DNA from: an uncultured Trueperaceae bacterium
GTDB lineage: Bacteria; Deinococcota; Deinococci; Deinococcales; Trueperaceae
Reading direction: 5' to 3'
Assembly: GCA_937907415.1 (NCBI GenBank)
Contig: CALCHY010000123.1
Span: 1-44,779, forward strand
DNA: 44,779 bases
The position numbers and the translations under genes are program-made. The first letter of the stretch is position 1; every line of letters begins with the position of its first letter. The notes below the pieces were generated by a model. The model was not told the origin of the DNA. It saw nothing but the letters and a program-made list of their open reading frames with translations, and did no database searches. Positions 26,368 through 34,266 of this stretch are shown here, in pieces.

Positions 26368-27522
26368 TCAGTATGTCGCCGTGTCGGCGCGGTGGGCGTC
26401 GAGGCGTTGGCGCATCTCGTGCACGGTGTCGGAGCCGAACTTGTCGCCGAGTGACCGCGCCAGCGTCAGGGCGGTCATGGCCAGCACCACGATCGAGGCT
26501 GCGGGCACGGCCGTCACGTCGGAGCGCTCGCGAGAAGCGTCGGCTGGCGCGTGAGTGACCACGTCGACGGTTGGCAGCGGCCGCATCAAGGTGGCTATCG
26601 GCTTCATGGCCGCCCTCACCACTAGCTCCTCCCCGTTCGTCATGCCGCCCTCGAGCCCGCCCGAGCGGTTGCTGGCGCGCGAATAGCGCTCAACGCCACC
26701 GACGATGGGGTCGTGCACCTCGCTGCCAGGCAGGCTGGCCGCGCGCCAACCGTCGCCGATCTCGACGCCCTTGATGGCGGGGATGCTCATGACGGCCTGC
26801 GCGAGCTGACCGTCGAGTTTGCGGTCCCACTGCACGAAGCTACCGAGGCCAACTGGCACGCCCTTGAAGCGCGCCTCGACGACTCCGCCGAGGGTGTCTC
26901 CCCGCTCCTTGGCGGCGTCGATGAGGTCGATGATCTGCTCCTCTGCCGACTGGTCGAACGAGCGCAGTGGGCTAGCGTCGAGCTCCTCGAGGCGTTCCCA
27001 GTCCATGCCGCCGTCACAATCGACGCCAGCGAGACTGATGACCCGCGCGCTGGCGGAGATGCCGAGCTCGTCGAGCAAGCGCAGCGCGACGGCACCGGCC
27101 GCAACGCGGGAGGCGGTCTCGCGGGCCGAGGCGCGCTCCAGCACGTCACGCAGGTCCTTGTGGCCGTACTTGACGCCGCCGGCTAGGTCCGCGTGACCGG
27201 GCCGCGGTTGGGTGAGGGCGCGCTTGCGCGGCTCGTTGCCGGGCTCGGCGGCCATGACGTCCTGCCAGTTGGCCCAGTCCCGGTTGACGATCTCGATGGC
27301 GAGTGGCGCCCCAGTGGTGCGGCCGGCACGCACGCCTCCCTTGAAGGTGGCGCGGTCCTGCTCTATGACCATGCGTTGCCCGCGACCGTAACCGCCTTGG
27401 CGCCTACGTAGCCACGGGTCGATGTGCTCGGCTGCGGTTAGCGAGAGGCCGGCTGGAACTCCGTCGAGGATGACTGTTAGGGCGGGGCCGTGCGACTCAC
27501 CGGCGCTGAGGTACCTGAGCAT
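26368..27522 (-). CDS. aroC: Chorismate synthase
   Basis: FMN-dependent last step to chorismate. The 384-residue protein begins MLRYLSAGESHGPALTVIL and contains RRRQGGYGRGQRM, RPGHADLAGG, and RASARETASRVAAGAVA, the family's signature sequences. I use ATG 27522 rather than the start eight codons upstream: it opens the conserved domain and has TACGCT 6 nt before it, so the mRNA should be leaderless. It heads the aroC-aroK-aroB-aroQ unit. Confidence 0.97.
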   Translation of the reverse strand: MLRYLSAGESHGPALTVILDGVPAGLSLTAAEHIDPWLRRRQGGYGRGQRMVIEQDRATFKGGVRAGRTTGAPLAIEIVNRDWANWQDVMAAEPGNEPRKRALTQPRPGHADLAGGVKYGHKDLRDVLERASARETASRVAAGAVALRLLDELGISASARVISLAGVDCDGGMDWERLEELDASPLRSFDQSAEEQIIDLIDAAKERGDTLGGVVEARFKGVPVGLGSFVQWDRKLDGQLAQAVMSIPAIKGVEIGDGWRAASLPGSEVHDPIVGGVERYSRASNRSGGLEGGMTNGEELVVRAAMKPIATLMRPLPTVDVVTHAPADASRERSDVTAVPAASIVVLAMTALTLARSLGDKFGSDTVHEMRQRLDAHRADTATY

Positions 27523-27528
27523 CGGGCT

Positions 27529-27534
27529 AGCGTA
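27529..27534 (-). promoter_or_regulatory. aroC -10 box (leaderless, extended -10)
   Basis: On the minus strand TGCTACGCT contains TACGCT ending 6 nt before the aroC ATG, with a TGn extension. It lies just after the pilQ terminator. It fits the TANNNT-N6-start pattern seen at deoB, lepA and dnaB. Confidence 0.65.
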
Positions 27535-27575
27535 GCACGCGCCCAAGTGCGTGCCGGTGGGAGGAAACCCCCGCC

Positions 27576-27612
27576 AAAAGGAAAGGCGCCAGGTCCGTGA
27601 GGGCCTGACGCC
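27576..27612 (-). terminator. Rho-independent terminator after pilQ
   Basis: GGCGCCAGG (27585-27593) pairs with CCTGACGCC (27604-27612), with one mismatch, and three further pairs close on a GTGA loop. On the minus strand the hairpin is followed by TTTCCTTTTGG. It lies 27 nt beyond the pilQ stop and separates the pil operon from aroC. Confidence 0.8.
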
Positions 27613-27639
27613 GAGGCGGTGAGCGGTGACTAGCTTAGG

Positions 27640-29100
27640 TCAGTCGACAACCTGTGCGGTGACGATGAGGAGGAGGTCAGTCGTCTCGTCCTCAGAGGTC
27701 GTCGAACCGAAGAGCTCGCCGATGATAGGGATGTACCCGAGCACCGGCACGCGCTTCTTCGTCAGTTGGAACTGGTTCTGCATGAGGCCGCCGAGGAGCG
27801 CGGTCTGGCCGGGCTGCAGGCTCACGGTGGAGGAGACGGAGCGGTTCGAGAGGTTCAAGAAGCTCGGGTCGTTCGTGGTCGACAACACGTCCTCGACCTT
27901 GGCGGTGATCTCGAGCGTGACGCTGCCGTCGTTAGCGATGCGGGGCGTGACTTGGAGCTGCACGCCGTAAGGGATCTCGCGCTCGATGTTCTCGCTTGCG
28001 CCCGGGATGCTGATGAAGATGGTGCCGCCGGACTGGATGTAGCCGGTCTGGTTGTCGAGGACGGTGAGGTTGCCGTCGTCGACGCGGCGGGAGAGCCCCT
28101 GCGTCTCGAGCGCGTCAAGCACGGCGCCGATGTTGAAGGAGGAGACGGCGGCGGCCGTGTCGAAGATGAAGCGCAAGCCCGTGTCGAGGATGCTAGCCGA
28201 CAGCTGCCCGAAACCGCCCGTGAGGTCGAGCCCGAGGTCGTAAGTGATGCTGTGCGCGACTTCCTGAATGCGCACCTGCACGTTCACTTGCTGCCTGCGC
28301 TCGTCCAATTGCGGGATGAGTTCGGCGAAGCGCGCCTGCACGGCGGCGGAGCCCGTGACGATCAGGGCGTTAGCGCGCGGCTCGGCAACGACGGTGAAGT
28401 CGGCGAGGGTGGTGGTCGCGCCTTCTGCGTCCGTAGTGACGACGCCCGTCGCCTGCAGCACGGTCGCGAGGTCAGCCGCGACGGCGTTGCTGAGGAAGTA
28501 GGTGCGCTGCTCTAGCTGCACTTGCTCAGCGGCGGTGTCGAACTGCGCGAGGAGGCGGCTGACGCGGTCGTGCTCGGCCTCGGTCGCGACGACCATGATG
28601 CTGTTGACGCCAGGCAGCGCCTGAGCGTCTAGCCCCGGCATGGCGCGCTGGAGGATATCGACCACTTCTGCTGGGTTGGAGTTGACGCGGTAGAAGCGCT
28701 GATCAACGGGTGCGCTGGCGGGGGCCTCTGCGGCCGCCGGCGCGGCAGGGGTGCGCAAGCGGTTGACGGACGCCGTCGGCCCGACGACGACGATGTCGTT
28801 CTCGAGCAGCACGTAATCGAGGTCGTTGAGGGTGAGGACGAGGTTCCACACTTGCCTGAACGGCTTGGCCTCGCCGATGTCGTAAACGATGACCTGGTTG
28901 GGTACGTCGTCGGTTACGGCCGTGAGACCGATGGCGCGCGCGAGCGCCGTCAGCATGACGGGGAGCTGCTCGCCGGCCGTGCCGGTGCTGAACTCGACGG
29001 GCGCGTCGTAACGCGCGTCTGAGGGTAGGGGGGCGAGTGCCCCCTGGGCGAACGCGACCGCCAGTGTCGCGATGAACGTCAAGATGAGGTTTCGCTTCAT
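27640..29100 (-). CDS. pilQ: Type IV pilus secretin PilQ
   Basis: PilQ is the outer-membrane ring through which the pilus passes or DNA enters. The 486-residue protein has a signal peptide (about 1-20), an STN/N0-like domain (about 50-110), a repeat domain with FYRVNSNPAEVVDILQ and another beta-alpha domain with ADFTVVAEPRANALIVTGS, then the secretin domain with VNVQVRIQEVAHS and VPVLGYIPIIGELFGS near the end. Thermus PilQ is about 757 residues, so several N-domains are missing here. I use ATG 29100, with GGCGGTGATC ahead of it; a GTG at 29106 overlaps the preceding stop. Confidence 0.93.
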   Translation of the reverse strand: MKRNLILTFIATLAVAFAQGALAPLPSDARYDAPVEFSTGTAGEQLPVMLTALARAIGLTAVTDDVPNQVIVYDIGEAKPFRQVWNLVLTLNDLDYVLLENDIVVVGPTASVNRLRTPAAPAAAEAPASAPVDQRFYRVNSNPAEVVDILQRAMPGLDAQALPGVNSIMVVATEAEHDRVSRLLAQFDTAAEQVQLEQRTYFLSNAVAADLATVLQATGVVTTDAEGATTTLADFTVVAEPRANALIVTGSAAVQARFAELIPQLDERRQQVNVQVRIQEVAHSITYDLGLDLTGGFGQLSASILDTGLRFIFDTAAAVSSFNIGAVLDALETQGLSRRVDDGNLTVLDNQTGYIQSGGTIFISIPGASENIEREIPYGVQLQVTPRIANDGSVTLEITAKVEDVLSTTNDPSFLNLSNRSVSSTVSLQPGQTALLGGLMQNQFQLTKKRVPVLGYIPIIGELFGSTTSEDETTDLLLIVTAQVVD

Positions 29101-29102
29101 GA

Positions 29103-30278
29103 TCACCGCCTGATATCCAAGGAGAGCACCTGGGTGTTGTCGCCCAGCGAGAACTTAGCTTCGTATCCGCGCAGGTCCGCCAGCACGATTTCGGTATCCG
29201 GCAGGGTCTGACCTAGGGTGAGGACCATCGGTTGGTCGAACTGCTTGGCGCGGAACACGCCTACGCTGAGGGGACCGAGCGCCGTGCCGGTGAAGCGCAC
29301 GTCGTTGTCGCGGAGGTAGCGGCTCAGCTGGTCGGCGCCGACGACGAGTGGCAGGCCTGAGGAGCCGGAAGCCTTGACGGATTCGGCGGTCGGTTGCCCC
29401 GGCCCGAGCACGCCAAGACCAGCTGGACTGGTAACGGCGGTTTGTGGCTGAACGGCAGGTAGGGCCGACGCAGCGCTAGTTTCTGGCACCTTGACGGCGG
29501 CAACCTCGGCGAGGCTCTGTGGGCCGCTTGGGGTGCTTGCGACGGTGCGTGCGTCCCGCAGGATGTCTGGCGTGACTGGCAGTGTGCCGCCAGGCAGCGG
29601 CCGTGGCAGGTCAGTAGCGCGCGTTGGTGCTGGGGCGACGGCGCGCGGTGCTGGCGCCTGAACTGGCGTGCCAACCGCGGAGGCGCTCGTGCCGGCAGCG
29701 CCCGCAGTCGTCGAGCCGGCGGCGGTGGGCTGCCCATTCGAGTTGACGATCACGACGTCGGGTTCGCTGCTTGGCTCGGCGGCCGCTAGTACGGGTGCGG
29801 GTTCGGCTGGTGGCGCCTGCACGATGACGGGCGAGAAGGGGTTGATGTTGCCCCTCAGTCCTGCAACGGCGCGCCCGGCCTCGGTGGCGGCCTCGCCTTC
29901 AGTAGCCGCCTCAGGTGCGGGCGGCGTGGTTACGAGGAACGGCAGGTCGTCGACCACCAAATCGCGCAACACCACGGTCGGCGGCGTGACGACGGCTGGC
30001 GCGGCGGCGGACGGTAGCCCGCCCTGCGCGGCGGCGTCGGCTGCGGCGGCGGGCGCCTCGCCCTCCAAGGGAGCGCCTTCCGCCGCGGCGCCGCCGCTAA
30101 GGGCGTTCACGGTCGGCGCGGTGGTAGTGGCGTCCGCCGCGGCCGCACCTGGGATGGTCGTTGGCTGAGCTAGGGGCGCGACCGAGTCGGGTTGGTTGAA
30201 GAAGTTCACCCAGAAGAACGCGGCCGCGGCCACGAGCAGGAGCGCGATCAGGATTCGAGCGGTTCTAGACAAGGTCAT
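29103..30278 (-). CDS. PilP/PilW-like pilus assembly protein, Ala/Pro-rich
   Basis: A 391-residue protein with one N-terminal membrane helix (about 8-25), then about 280 residues that are mostly alanine, proline, threonine and glycine, interrupted by GLRGNINPFSPVIV, and a C-terminal beta domain of about 80 residues (from LSRYLRDNDVRF). NPF-type segments and a small C-terminal beta domain recall PilP, which links the inner-membrane PilN/PilO platform to the secretin. Thermus carries PilW at this operon position. Low complexity makes homology hard to prove; the call rests on topology and on its place between pilO and pilQ. Confidence 0.7.
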   Translation of the reverse strand: MTLSRTARILIALLLVAAAAFFWVNFFNQPDSVAPLAQPTTIPGAAAADATTTAPTVNALSGGAAAEGAPLEGEAPAAAADAAAQGGLPSAAAPAVVTPPTVVLRDLVVDDLPFLVTTPPAPEAATEGEAATEAGRAVAGLRGNINPFSPVIVQAPPAEPAPVLAAAEPSSEPDVVIVNSNGQPTAAGSTTAGAAGTSASAVGTPVQAPAPRAVAPAPTRATDLPRPLPGGTLPVTPDILRDARTVASTPSGPQSLAEVAAVKVPETSAASALPAVQPQTAVTSPAGLGVLGPGQPTAESVKASGSSGLPLVVGADQLSRYLRDNDVRFTGTALGPLSVGVFRAKQFDQPMVLTLGQTLPDTEIVLADLRGYEAKFSLGDNTQVLSLDIRR

Positions 30279-30281
30279 GGC

Positions 30282-30866
30282 CTACTGCTCCCCTGGGTCG
30301 CTACCGGTGTAAACGTAGACGGTGAACGAGAAGGCGGCGTTTAGGAGCGGGTCGGTTGACGTGTTCTCGTCGAGGTCAAGCGACACCTGGCCGATCTTGG
30401 CGAAGCGCTGCATGCCCTCGAGGCGGCCAAGGTAGCTCATGGTCTGAGCGTAACTGCCCTGCGTGGAGATGTTGAACCCGATGGGCCTCACGTCTTGGAT
30501 CTGACCTTGCGCGGAGCCCTGACTGAACGACTGGAGGGTCACGTCCGAAGCTTGCGCACTGGCGCGCACCGAGTCGATCAACCCGGCGATGTCGCTCTCG
30601 CGCGGGAGTTGCGCGAGGAAGTCGCGGCGGTCGGCCTCGAGCTCGATGACGGCGAGGCGCAGGTCGGGCAAGTTGCGCCGCGCGTCCTCTCCGCGCCGGA
30701 TGTCAGCGTCTAGGCGCGTGATGTCCGACTCCAGTTGGCTGATGCGCTCGAGGGTGGGGGAGTACATGTAGAAGTACCAGAGCACGCCCGCCACGAGCGA
30801 GAGCACGATGAACAAGATGGCCCAGTCGCGCTGCCGCAGGCGTTTGAGGCTGAATGTCCGGGTCAT
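30282..30866 (-). CDS. pilO: Type IV pilus inner-membrane protein PilO
   Basis: A 194-residue protein with a cytosolic start, one membrane helix (about 16-33), a coiled coil (about 37-95), and a ferredoxin-like periplasmic domain with QGSYAQTMSYLGRLEGMQRF, typical of PilO. It pairs with PilN to connect cytosolic PilM to the secretin. The ATG overlaps the pilN stop by 4 nt. Confidence 0.92.
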   Translation of the reverse strand: MTRTFSLKRLRQRDWAILFIVLSLVAGVLWYFYMYSPTLERISQLESDITRLDADIRRGEDARRNLPDLRLAVIELEADRRDFLAQLPRESDIAGLIDSVRASAQASDVTLQSFSQGSAQGQIQDVRPIGFNISTQGSYAQTMSYLGRLEGMQRFAKIGQVSLDLDENTSTDPLLNAAFSFTVYVYTGSDPGEQ

Positions 30867-31471
30867 GGGTTGCCAACCTGTAGCGCACCGACGGTGAGCG
30901 AGTACTGGTAGAGACCCTCTTCGCTGTCTCGTTGCGCGTTCTGGAACGACACGCCGTACGCGGAGTTGGTCTCGAGCGCCCTGATGAAGTCCGCGAGCAC
31001 CTCTGGGCTGACCACCGTGCCTGAAACCGACATCTCAGCCATGATCGGACGACCCTCGTAACGCTGAGGGTCTGACCGCGCCGGCACGACGCTCTGCATC
31101 GAGAGCGAGCGGAAGTCGATGTTCGGGCGCGTGCCGCCACCGACTGGCAGCGTCTCGAGCAGCCCGGCGATCTCGCTCGTCCACACGACGGTGTTCTCGC
31201 GCACGCTGCGCGCGACGGCGATCAGTTGGTTGAGCTGCTGTTGCCTCGCGAGGAGGTCGCGCTGTTCACGGAGGAACGGTTGCAGCAGGGCCAACTGGTC
31301 CTCGCGAGCGAGCTTCTCGCGCTGCAGGTTGCTGGCGGTGGAGTTAGCGGAGAACTGCATGATGCCAGCCACGAGCAAGACGAGGAGCGGGAAGGCCACG
31401 GCCAGGAGGCGCCAGTAACCTGGTTCGCGGACGCGACGCAGGTTCCTCGGCAGGAGGTTGATGTTAATCAA
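30863..31471 (-). CDS. pilN: Type IV pilus inner-membrane protein PilN
   Basis: The 202-residue protein begins MININLLPRN, the conserved short cytosolic peptide that docks into PilM. One membrane helix (about 23-42), a coiled coil (about 45-90) and a periplasmic domain follow. The start is TTG, the only way to keep the INLLP peptide; it lies inside the end of pilM (8-nt overlap). GGGGGG is about 10 nt upstream. Confidence 0.93.
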   Translation of the reverse strand: MININLLPRNLRRVREPGYWRLLAVAFPLLVLLVAGIMQFSANSTASNLQREKLAREDQLALLQPFLREQRDLLARQQQLNQLIAVARSVRENTVVWTSEIAGLLETLPVGGGTRPNIDFRSLSMQSVVPARSDPQRYEGRPIMAEMSVSGTVVSPEVLADFIRALETNSAYGVSFQNAQRDSEEGLYQYSLTVGALQVGNP

Positions 31472-32651
31472 CGCCGGCCACCCCCCTCAACGCCAGACCG
31501 AGCGGCACCGCGAACTCAGCCGCTACGTTCCGCAGGTAGTGCGTGTCGAAGCGGTTCTCGTCGACGGCGACGCTTAGCCACGGGTCGCCGAGCTCGACCT
31601 TGATGCCGAGCGCGTCGCCGATGGCCTCAGGTAACCCGCGGAGCTTGGCGCCGCCACCCGCGACGAGCATGCGGCTGATGGTGGCGTCACCTGACTGCAC
31701 GCGGAAGAACTCGAGCGAGCGGCGGATCTCGGTGGTCAACTCGACCAGCACCGGCCGCAGGGCGTCGTACACGCGCGAAGGGGAGAACTGTTCGCGTTTC
31801 GCGTCGAAGTTGAGGAGGTCCTCCTCGTCCTCGGTCGGGATGGTGGCCGTGCCGTACTCGATCTTCACGTCCTCGGCGCTGTCGAAGTCGAGTCCGAAGG
31901 CGCGCTGGACCGCGGTCGTGAAGTCGTCGCCGCTCACGTTGATGTTGCGGTTCATGAGGACGCGCTGGCCGCGCACGAGGGTGACCGTCGACGTGCTTGC
32001 CGCGATCTCGAGCACGACGCCGATCTCGTTCGCCTCGGTGAAGTTCTCGCTCGAGAGCGTCTGCTTGGTGAGGTGCTCGCCGTGCAGCGAACCGCGTAGG
32101 GCGCGCAGGAGCGAGAACGGCTTGACGTCGATGACGTGAGGCTCGAGCCCGGCCTGCTTGAGGTACTCGACCTGCTGCGACACCTCGTCGAGGCGTGCGG
32201 CCGCGATCACCACTTCGAGCTGGCCGCCCTCTTCGACGTCCTCCGGGTTATCGAGGACGAAGTAGTCGAGAACGACCTCGTCGATGGGGAATGGGATGTA
32301 CCGCTCAGCTTCCCAGCGGATGGCTTCGTCGAGTTCGGCTACCGTCATGCGCGGAACGTGGATGTTACGCGTGATGGCTTGCCGGTTGCTGACAGCCGTG
32401 ACCGTGTAGCGCCTTTGAATCCCGGCTTCGTGGAAGAGCGCCTTGATCTCTTCAGCTAAGCCTTGTGGATCGGTGACTTCGTCCTCAGTGATGAGGCCTG
32501 GAGGCATCGGTCGCACGGCCATGGCCCCCAGCGTTGGGGGGTTACCGGCGCGAAGCTCCACCACCTTAAGCGCGCTGGTCCCGACTTCGAGCCCGACTGC
32601 CTCGATCCTGGGACTGAGCAAGCGAGACATCCGCTCGCGCAATGAGACCAT
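31464..32651 (-). CDS. pilM: Type IV pilus assembly protein PilM
   Basis: PilM is an actin-like ATP-binding protein on the inner face of the membrane that binds the PilN tail. The 395-residue protein has AVGLEVGTSALKVVEL (phosphate 1), RWEAERYIPFPIDEVVLDY, IGVVLEIAASTSTVTLV (phosphate 2) and MLVAGGGAKLRGL (adenosine motif), as in PilM/FtsA. GAGGAGGAGA sits 5 nt before the ATG, unlike the leaderless genes nearby. It is the first gene of pilM-N-O-(P/W)-Q. Confidence 0.95.
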   Translation of the reverse strand: MVSLRERMSRLLSPRIEAVGLEVGTSALKVVELRAGNPPTLGAMAVRPMPPGLITEDEVTDPQGLAEEIKALFHEAGIQRRYTVTAVSNRQAITRNIHVPRMTVAELDEAIRWEAERYIPFPIDEVVLDYFVLDNPEDVEEGGQLEVVIAAARLDEVSQQVEYLKQAGLEPHVIDVKPFSLLRALRGSLHGEHLTKQTLSSENFTEANEIGVVLEIAASTSTVTLVRGQRVLMNRNINVSGDDFTTAVQRAFGLDFDSAEDVKIEYGTATIPTEDEEDLLNFDAKREQFSPSRVYDALRPVLVELTTEIRRSLEFFRVQSGDATISRMLVAGGGAKLRGLPEAIGDALGIKVELGDPWLSVAVDENRFDTHYLRNVAAEFAVPLGLALRGVAGVD

Positions 32652-32678
32652 ACCGTCTCCTCCTCGTAAATCTGGGGG

Positions 32679-32684
32679 AGTCTA
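32679..32684 (-). promoter_or_regulatory. pilM operon -10 box
   Basis: TAGACT on the minus strand lies 27 nt before the pilM ATG, leaving a leader of about 20 nt that carries GAGGAGGAGA. It is therefore a promoter with a leader, in contrast to the leaderless ones. The -35 region is not convincing. Confidence 0.45.
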
Positions 32685-32792
32685 TCATGCGGTCTTCGCG
32701 CCACCACGTGAAAAATGCCTTCTCAGGGTGACGGCGCGGCCGGGCAGCTGTTAGCAGTTTTGCGTGCAGCACAGCAACCGAGCATGAAAGGC

Positions 32793-32832
32793 GCGTGAGC
32801 GGAAGATGTGCGGTTTCTTGCATGGCTCACGC
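32793..32832 (-). repeat. Inverted repeat after dnaB
   Basis: GCGTGAGC at 32793-32800 faces GCTCACGC at 32825-32832, perfect 8-bp arms separated by 24 nt that include a smaller AAGA/TCTT pair. It lies 18 nt past the dnaB stop in the 198-nt gap before pilM. It may be a weak terminator; there is no T-run right after it. I see nothing else in this gap apart from the pilM promoter. Confidence 0.45.
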
Positions 32833-32849
32833 TATGCGCGCAGCGGAGC

Positions 32850-34181
32850 TTAGTGAGAGGTCTTGGCCAAGTCGTTGAAGCGCACGTGCGCGTTGTGGAA
32901 CTGCAACTCGAGGCTGCCGGTCGGGCCGTTGCGCTGCTTGCCGATGATGATCTCCGCGATGCCGTGCTTCTCACTATGCGGGTCGTAGTACTCGTCGCGG
33001 TAGATGAACATGACGAGGTCGGCGTCCTGCTCGATGGCGCCAGACTCGCGCAAGTCCGAGAGCATGGGCCGCTTGTTGGGGCGCGCCTCGACGGCGCGCG
33101 ACAGCTGAGACAAGACGAGGACTGGCACGTCGAGCTCACGCGCGAGGCCCTTGAGGCCGCGGGAGATGGTCGAGATCTCCTGCTGGCGGTTCTCGCCGAT
33201 GCTCCGCGAGCTGCCAGACATGAGCTGCAGGTAGTCGATTATCAACAGGTCGAGGCCGTGTTCAGCCTGCAGGCGCCTGGCGCGTGAGCGGAGCTCCATG
33301 ACCGTCATGTCGGCGTGGTCGTCGATGAAGACCTTGGCCTCCGACATGCGGCCAGCCGCGTCCGCTAGCCGCTGGAAGTCGCGGTCGGTGAGCTGACCGG
33401 AACGCACGCGCGTCATGTCTACCCGCGCCTCCGCGCACAACATGCGCTGCACGAGCTGCACGGCGGACATCTCGAGGGAGAAGATGCCGACGGAAGCGCT
33501 CTCCTTGAGCGCGGCGTTCAGGCCGATGGTGAGGGCAAGAGCGGTCTTGCCCATCGATGGCCTGGCGGCGAGGACGTTGAGGCTGGCTGGTTGCAGCCCG
33601 CCAGTCATGCCGTCTAGGTCGCGGAAACCGGCAGGCAACCCGGACACGGGGTTGGGGTCGGCGAAGCGCTCGTTGATCTCCTGGAACGTCTCCGTCACGA
33701 GGGTGCGCATGCCCTCGAAGTTCGTGCGGCGCTTGCGGGTGGTGAGGTCGAAGATGGCCTTCTCGGCTGTGTCGAGGACCTCCTCGAGTGGGCCTGACTG
33801 ATCGAACGCTGCCTGCATGATGCGCCCGCCAGCACCGATCAGGTCGCGCAGCGTGGCCTTCTCGAGCACGATGCGCGCGTAACTCTCGGCGTACGCGGCG
33901 GTCGGGACGGAGTCGACGAGGCCGACTAGGTAGGCGACGCTGCCAACACCCTCGAGGTCGCCGGTCTGGCGGAGTTCCTCCGTGAGGGTGACGAGGTCCA
34001 TCGGTTCGCCGCGGCGGTGCAGGCGCTCCATGGCCCTGAAGAGCTTGCGGTGGGCCTCCTTGTAGAACTGGTCGGCCGTGAGGGTGCCCTCTAGGTGGCC
34101 ATAGACCTCGTTATCCAGCAAGATGCTGCCGAGAACGCTCTGCTCGGCCTCGAGGTTGTGCGGCGGTGTGCGGCTTTCCAC
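32850..34181 (-). CDS. dnaB: Replicative DNA helicase DnaB
   Basis: DnaB unwinds DNA ahead of the replisome. The 443-residue protein has the N-terminal helical domain starting PPHNLEAEQSVLGSILLD (about 1-150) and the RecA-like domain with Walker A ARPSMGKTAL, Walker B LLIIDYLQLM, SQLSRAVEARPNKRPMLSDLRESGAIEQDAD and KQRNGPTG. No intein is present. The start is GTG 34181: a TAAGAT box ends 6 nt before it and there is no binding site, so the mRNA is probably leaderless. Confidence 0.96.
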   Translation of the reverse strand: MESRTPPHNLEAEQSVLGSILLDNEVYGHLEGTLTADQFYKEAHRKLFRAMERLHRRGEPMDLVTLTEELRQTGDLEGVGSVAYLVGLVDSVPTAAYAESYARIVLEKATLRDLIGAGGRIMQAAFDQSGPLEEVLDTAEKAIFDLTTRKRRTNFEGMRTLVTETFQEINERFADPNPVSGLPAGFRDLDGMTGGLQPASLNVLAARPSMGKTALALTIGLNAALKESASVGIFSLEMSAVQLVQRMLCAEARVDMTRVRSGQLTDRDFQRLADAAGRMSEAKVFIDDHADMTVMELRSRARRLQAEHGLDLLIIDYLQLMSGSSRSIGENRQQEISTISRGLKGLARELDVPVLVLSQLSRAVEARPNKRPMLSDLRESGAIEQDADLVMFIYRDEYYDPHSEKHGIAEIIIGKQRNGPTGSLELQFHNAHVRFNDLAKTSH

Positions 34182-34187
34182 GCGGGC

Positions 34188-34193
34188 ATCTTA
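34188..34193 (-). promoter_or_regulatory. dnaB -10 box (leaderless promoter)
   Basis: TAAGAT on the minus strand ends 6 nt before the GTG start of dnaB. GGTAAGAT also occurs at the rimP promoter. The box is part of an 85-nt divergent promoter region shared with the gene starting at 34267. Confidence 0.65.
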
Positions 34194-34251
34194 CCCACAG
34201 TGCGCCTCGCGCCGCCGCCGCCCACGAGGCCGCCGCAACACGTGTGAAAGG

Positions 34252-34257
34252 TAGAAT
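34252..34257 (+). promoter_or_regulatory. -10 box of the PlsY-like/reductase fusion gene
   Basis: TAGAAT ends 9 nt before ATG 34267. If transcription starts about 7 nt after the box, the leader would be only 2-3 nt. No Shine-Dalgarno sequence is visible. The opposite-facing dnaB box is 59 nt away. Confidence 0.5.
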
Positions 34258-34266
34258 GGTCGCCTG

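Noticed and set aside
32566..32823. Minus-strand frame across the dnaB-pilM gap
   Set aside because: It overlaps the pilM start and promoter and has no binding site or domain.
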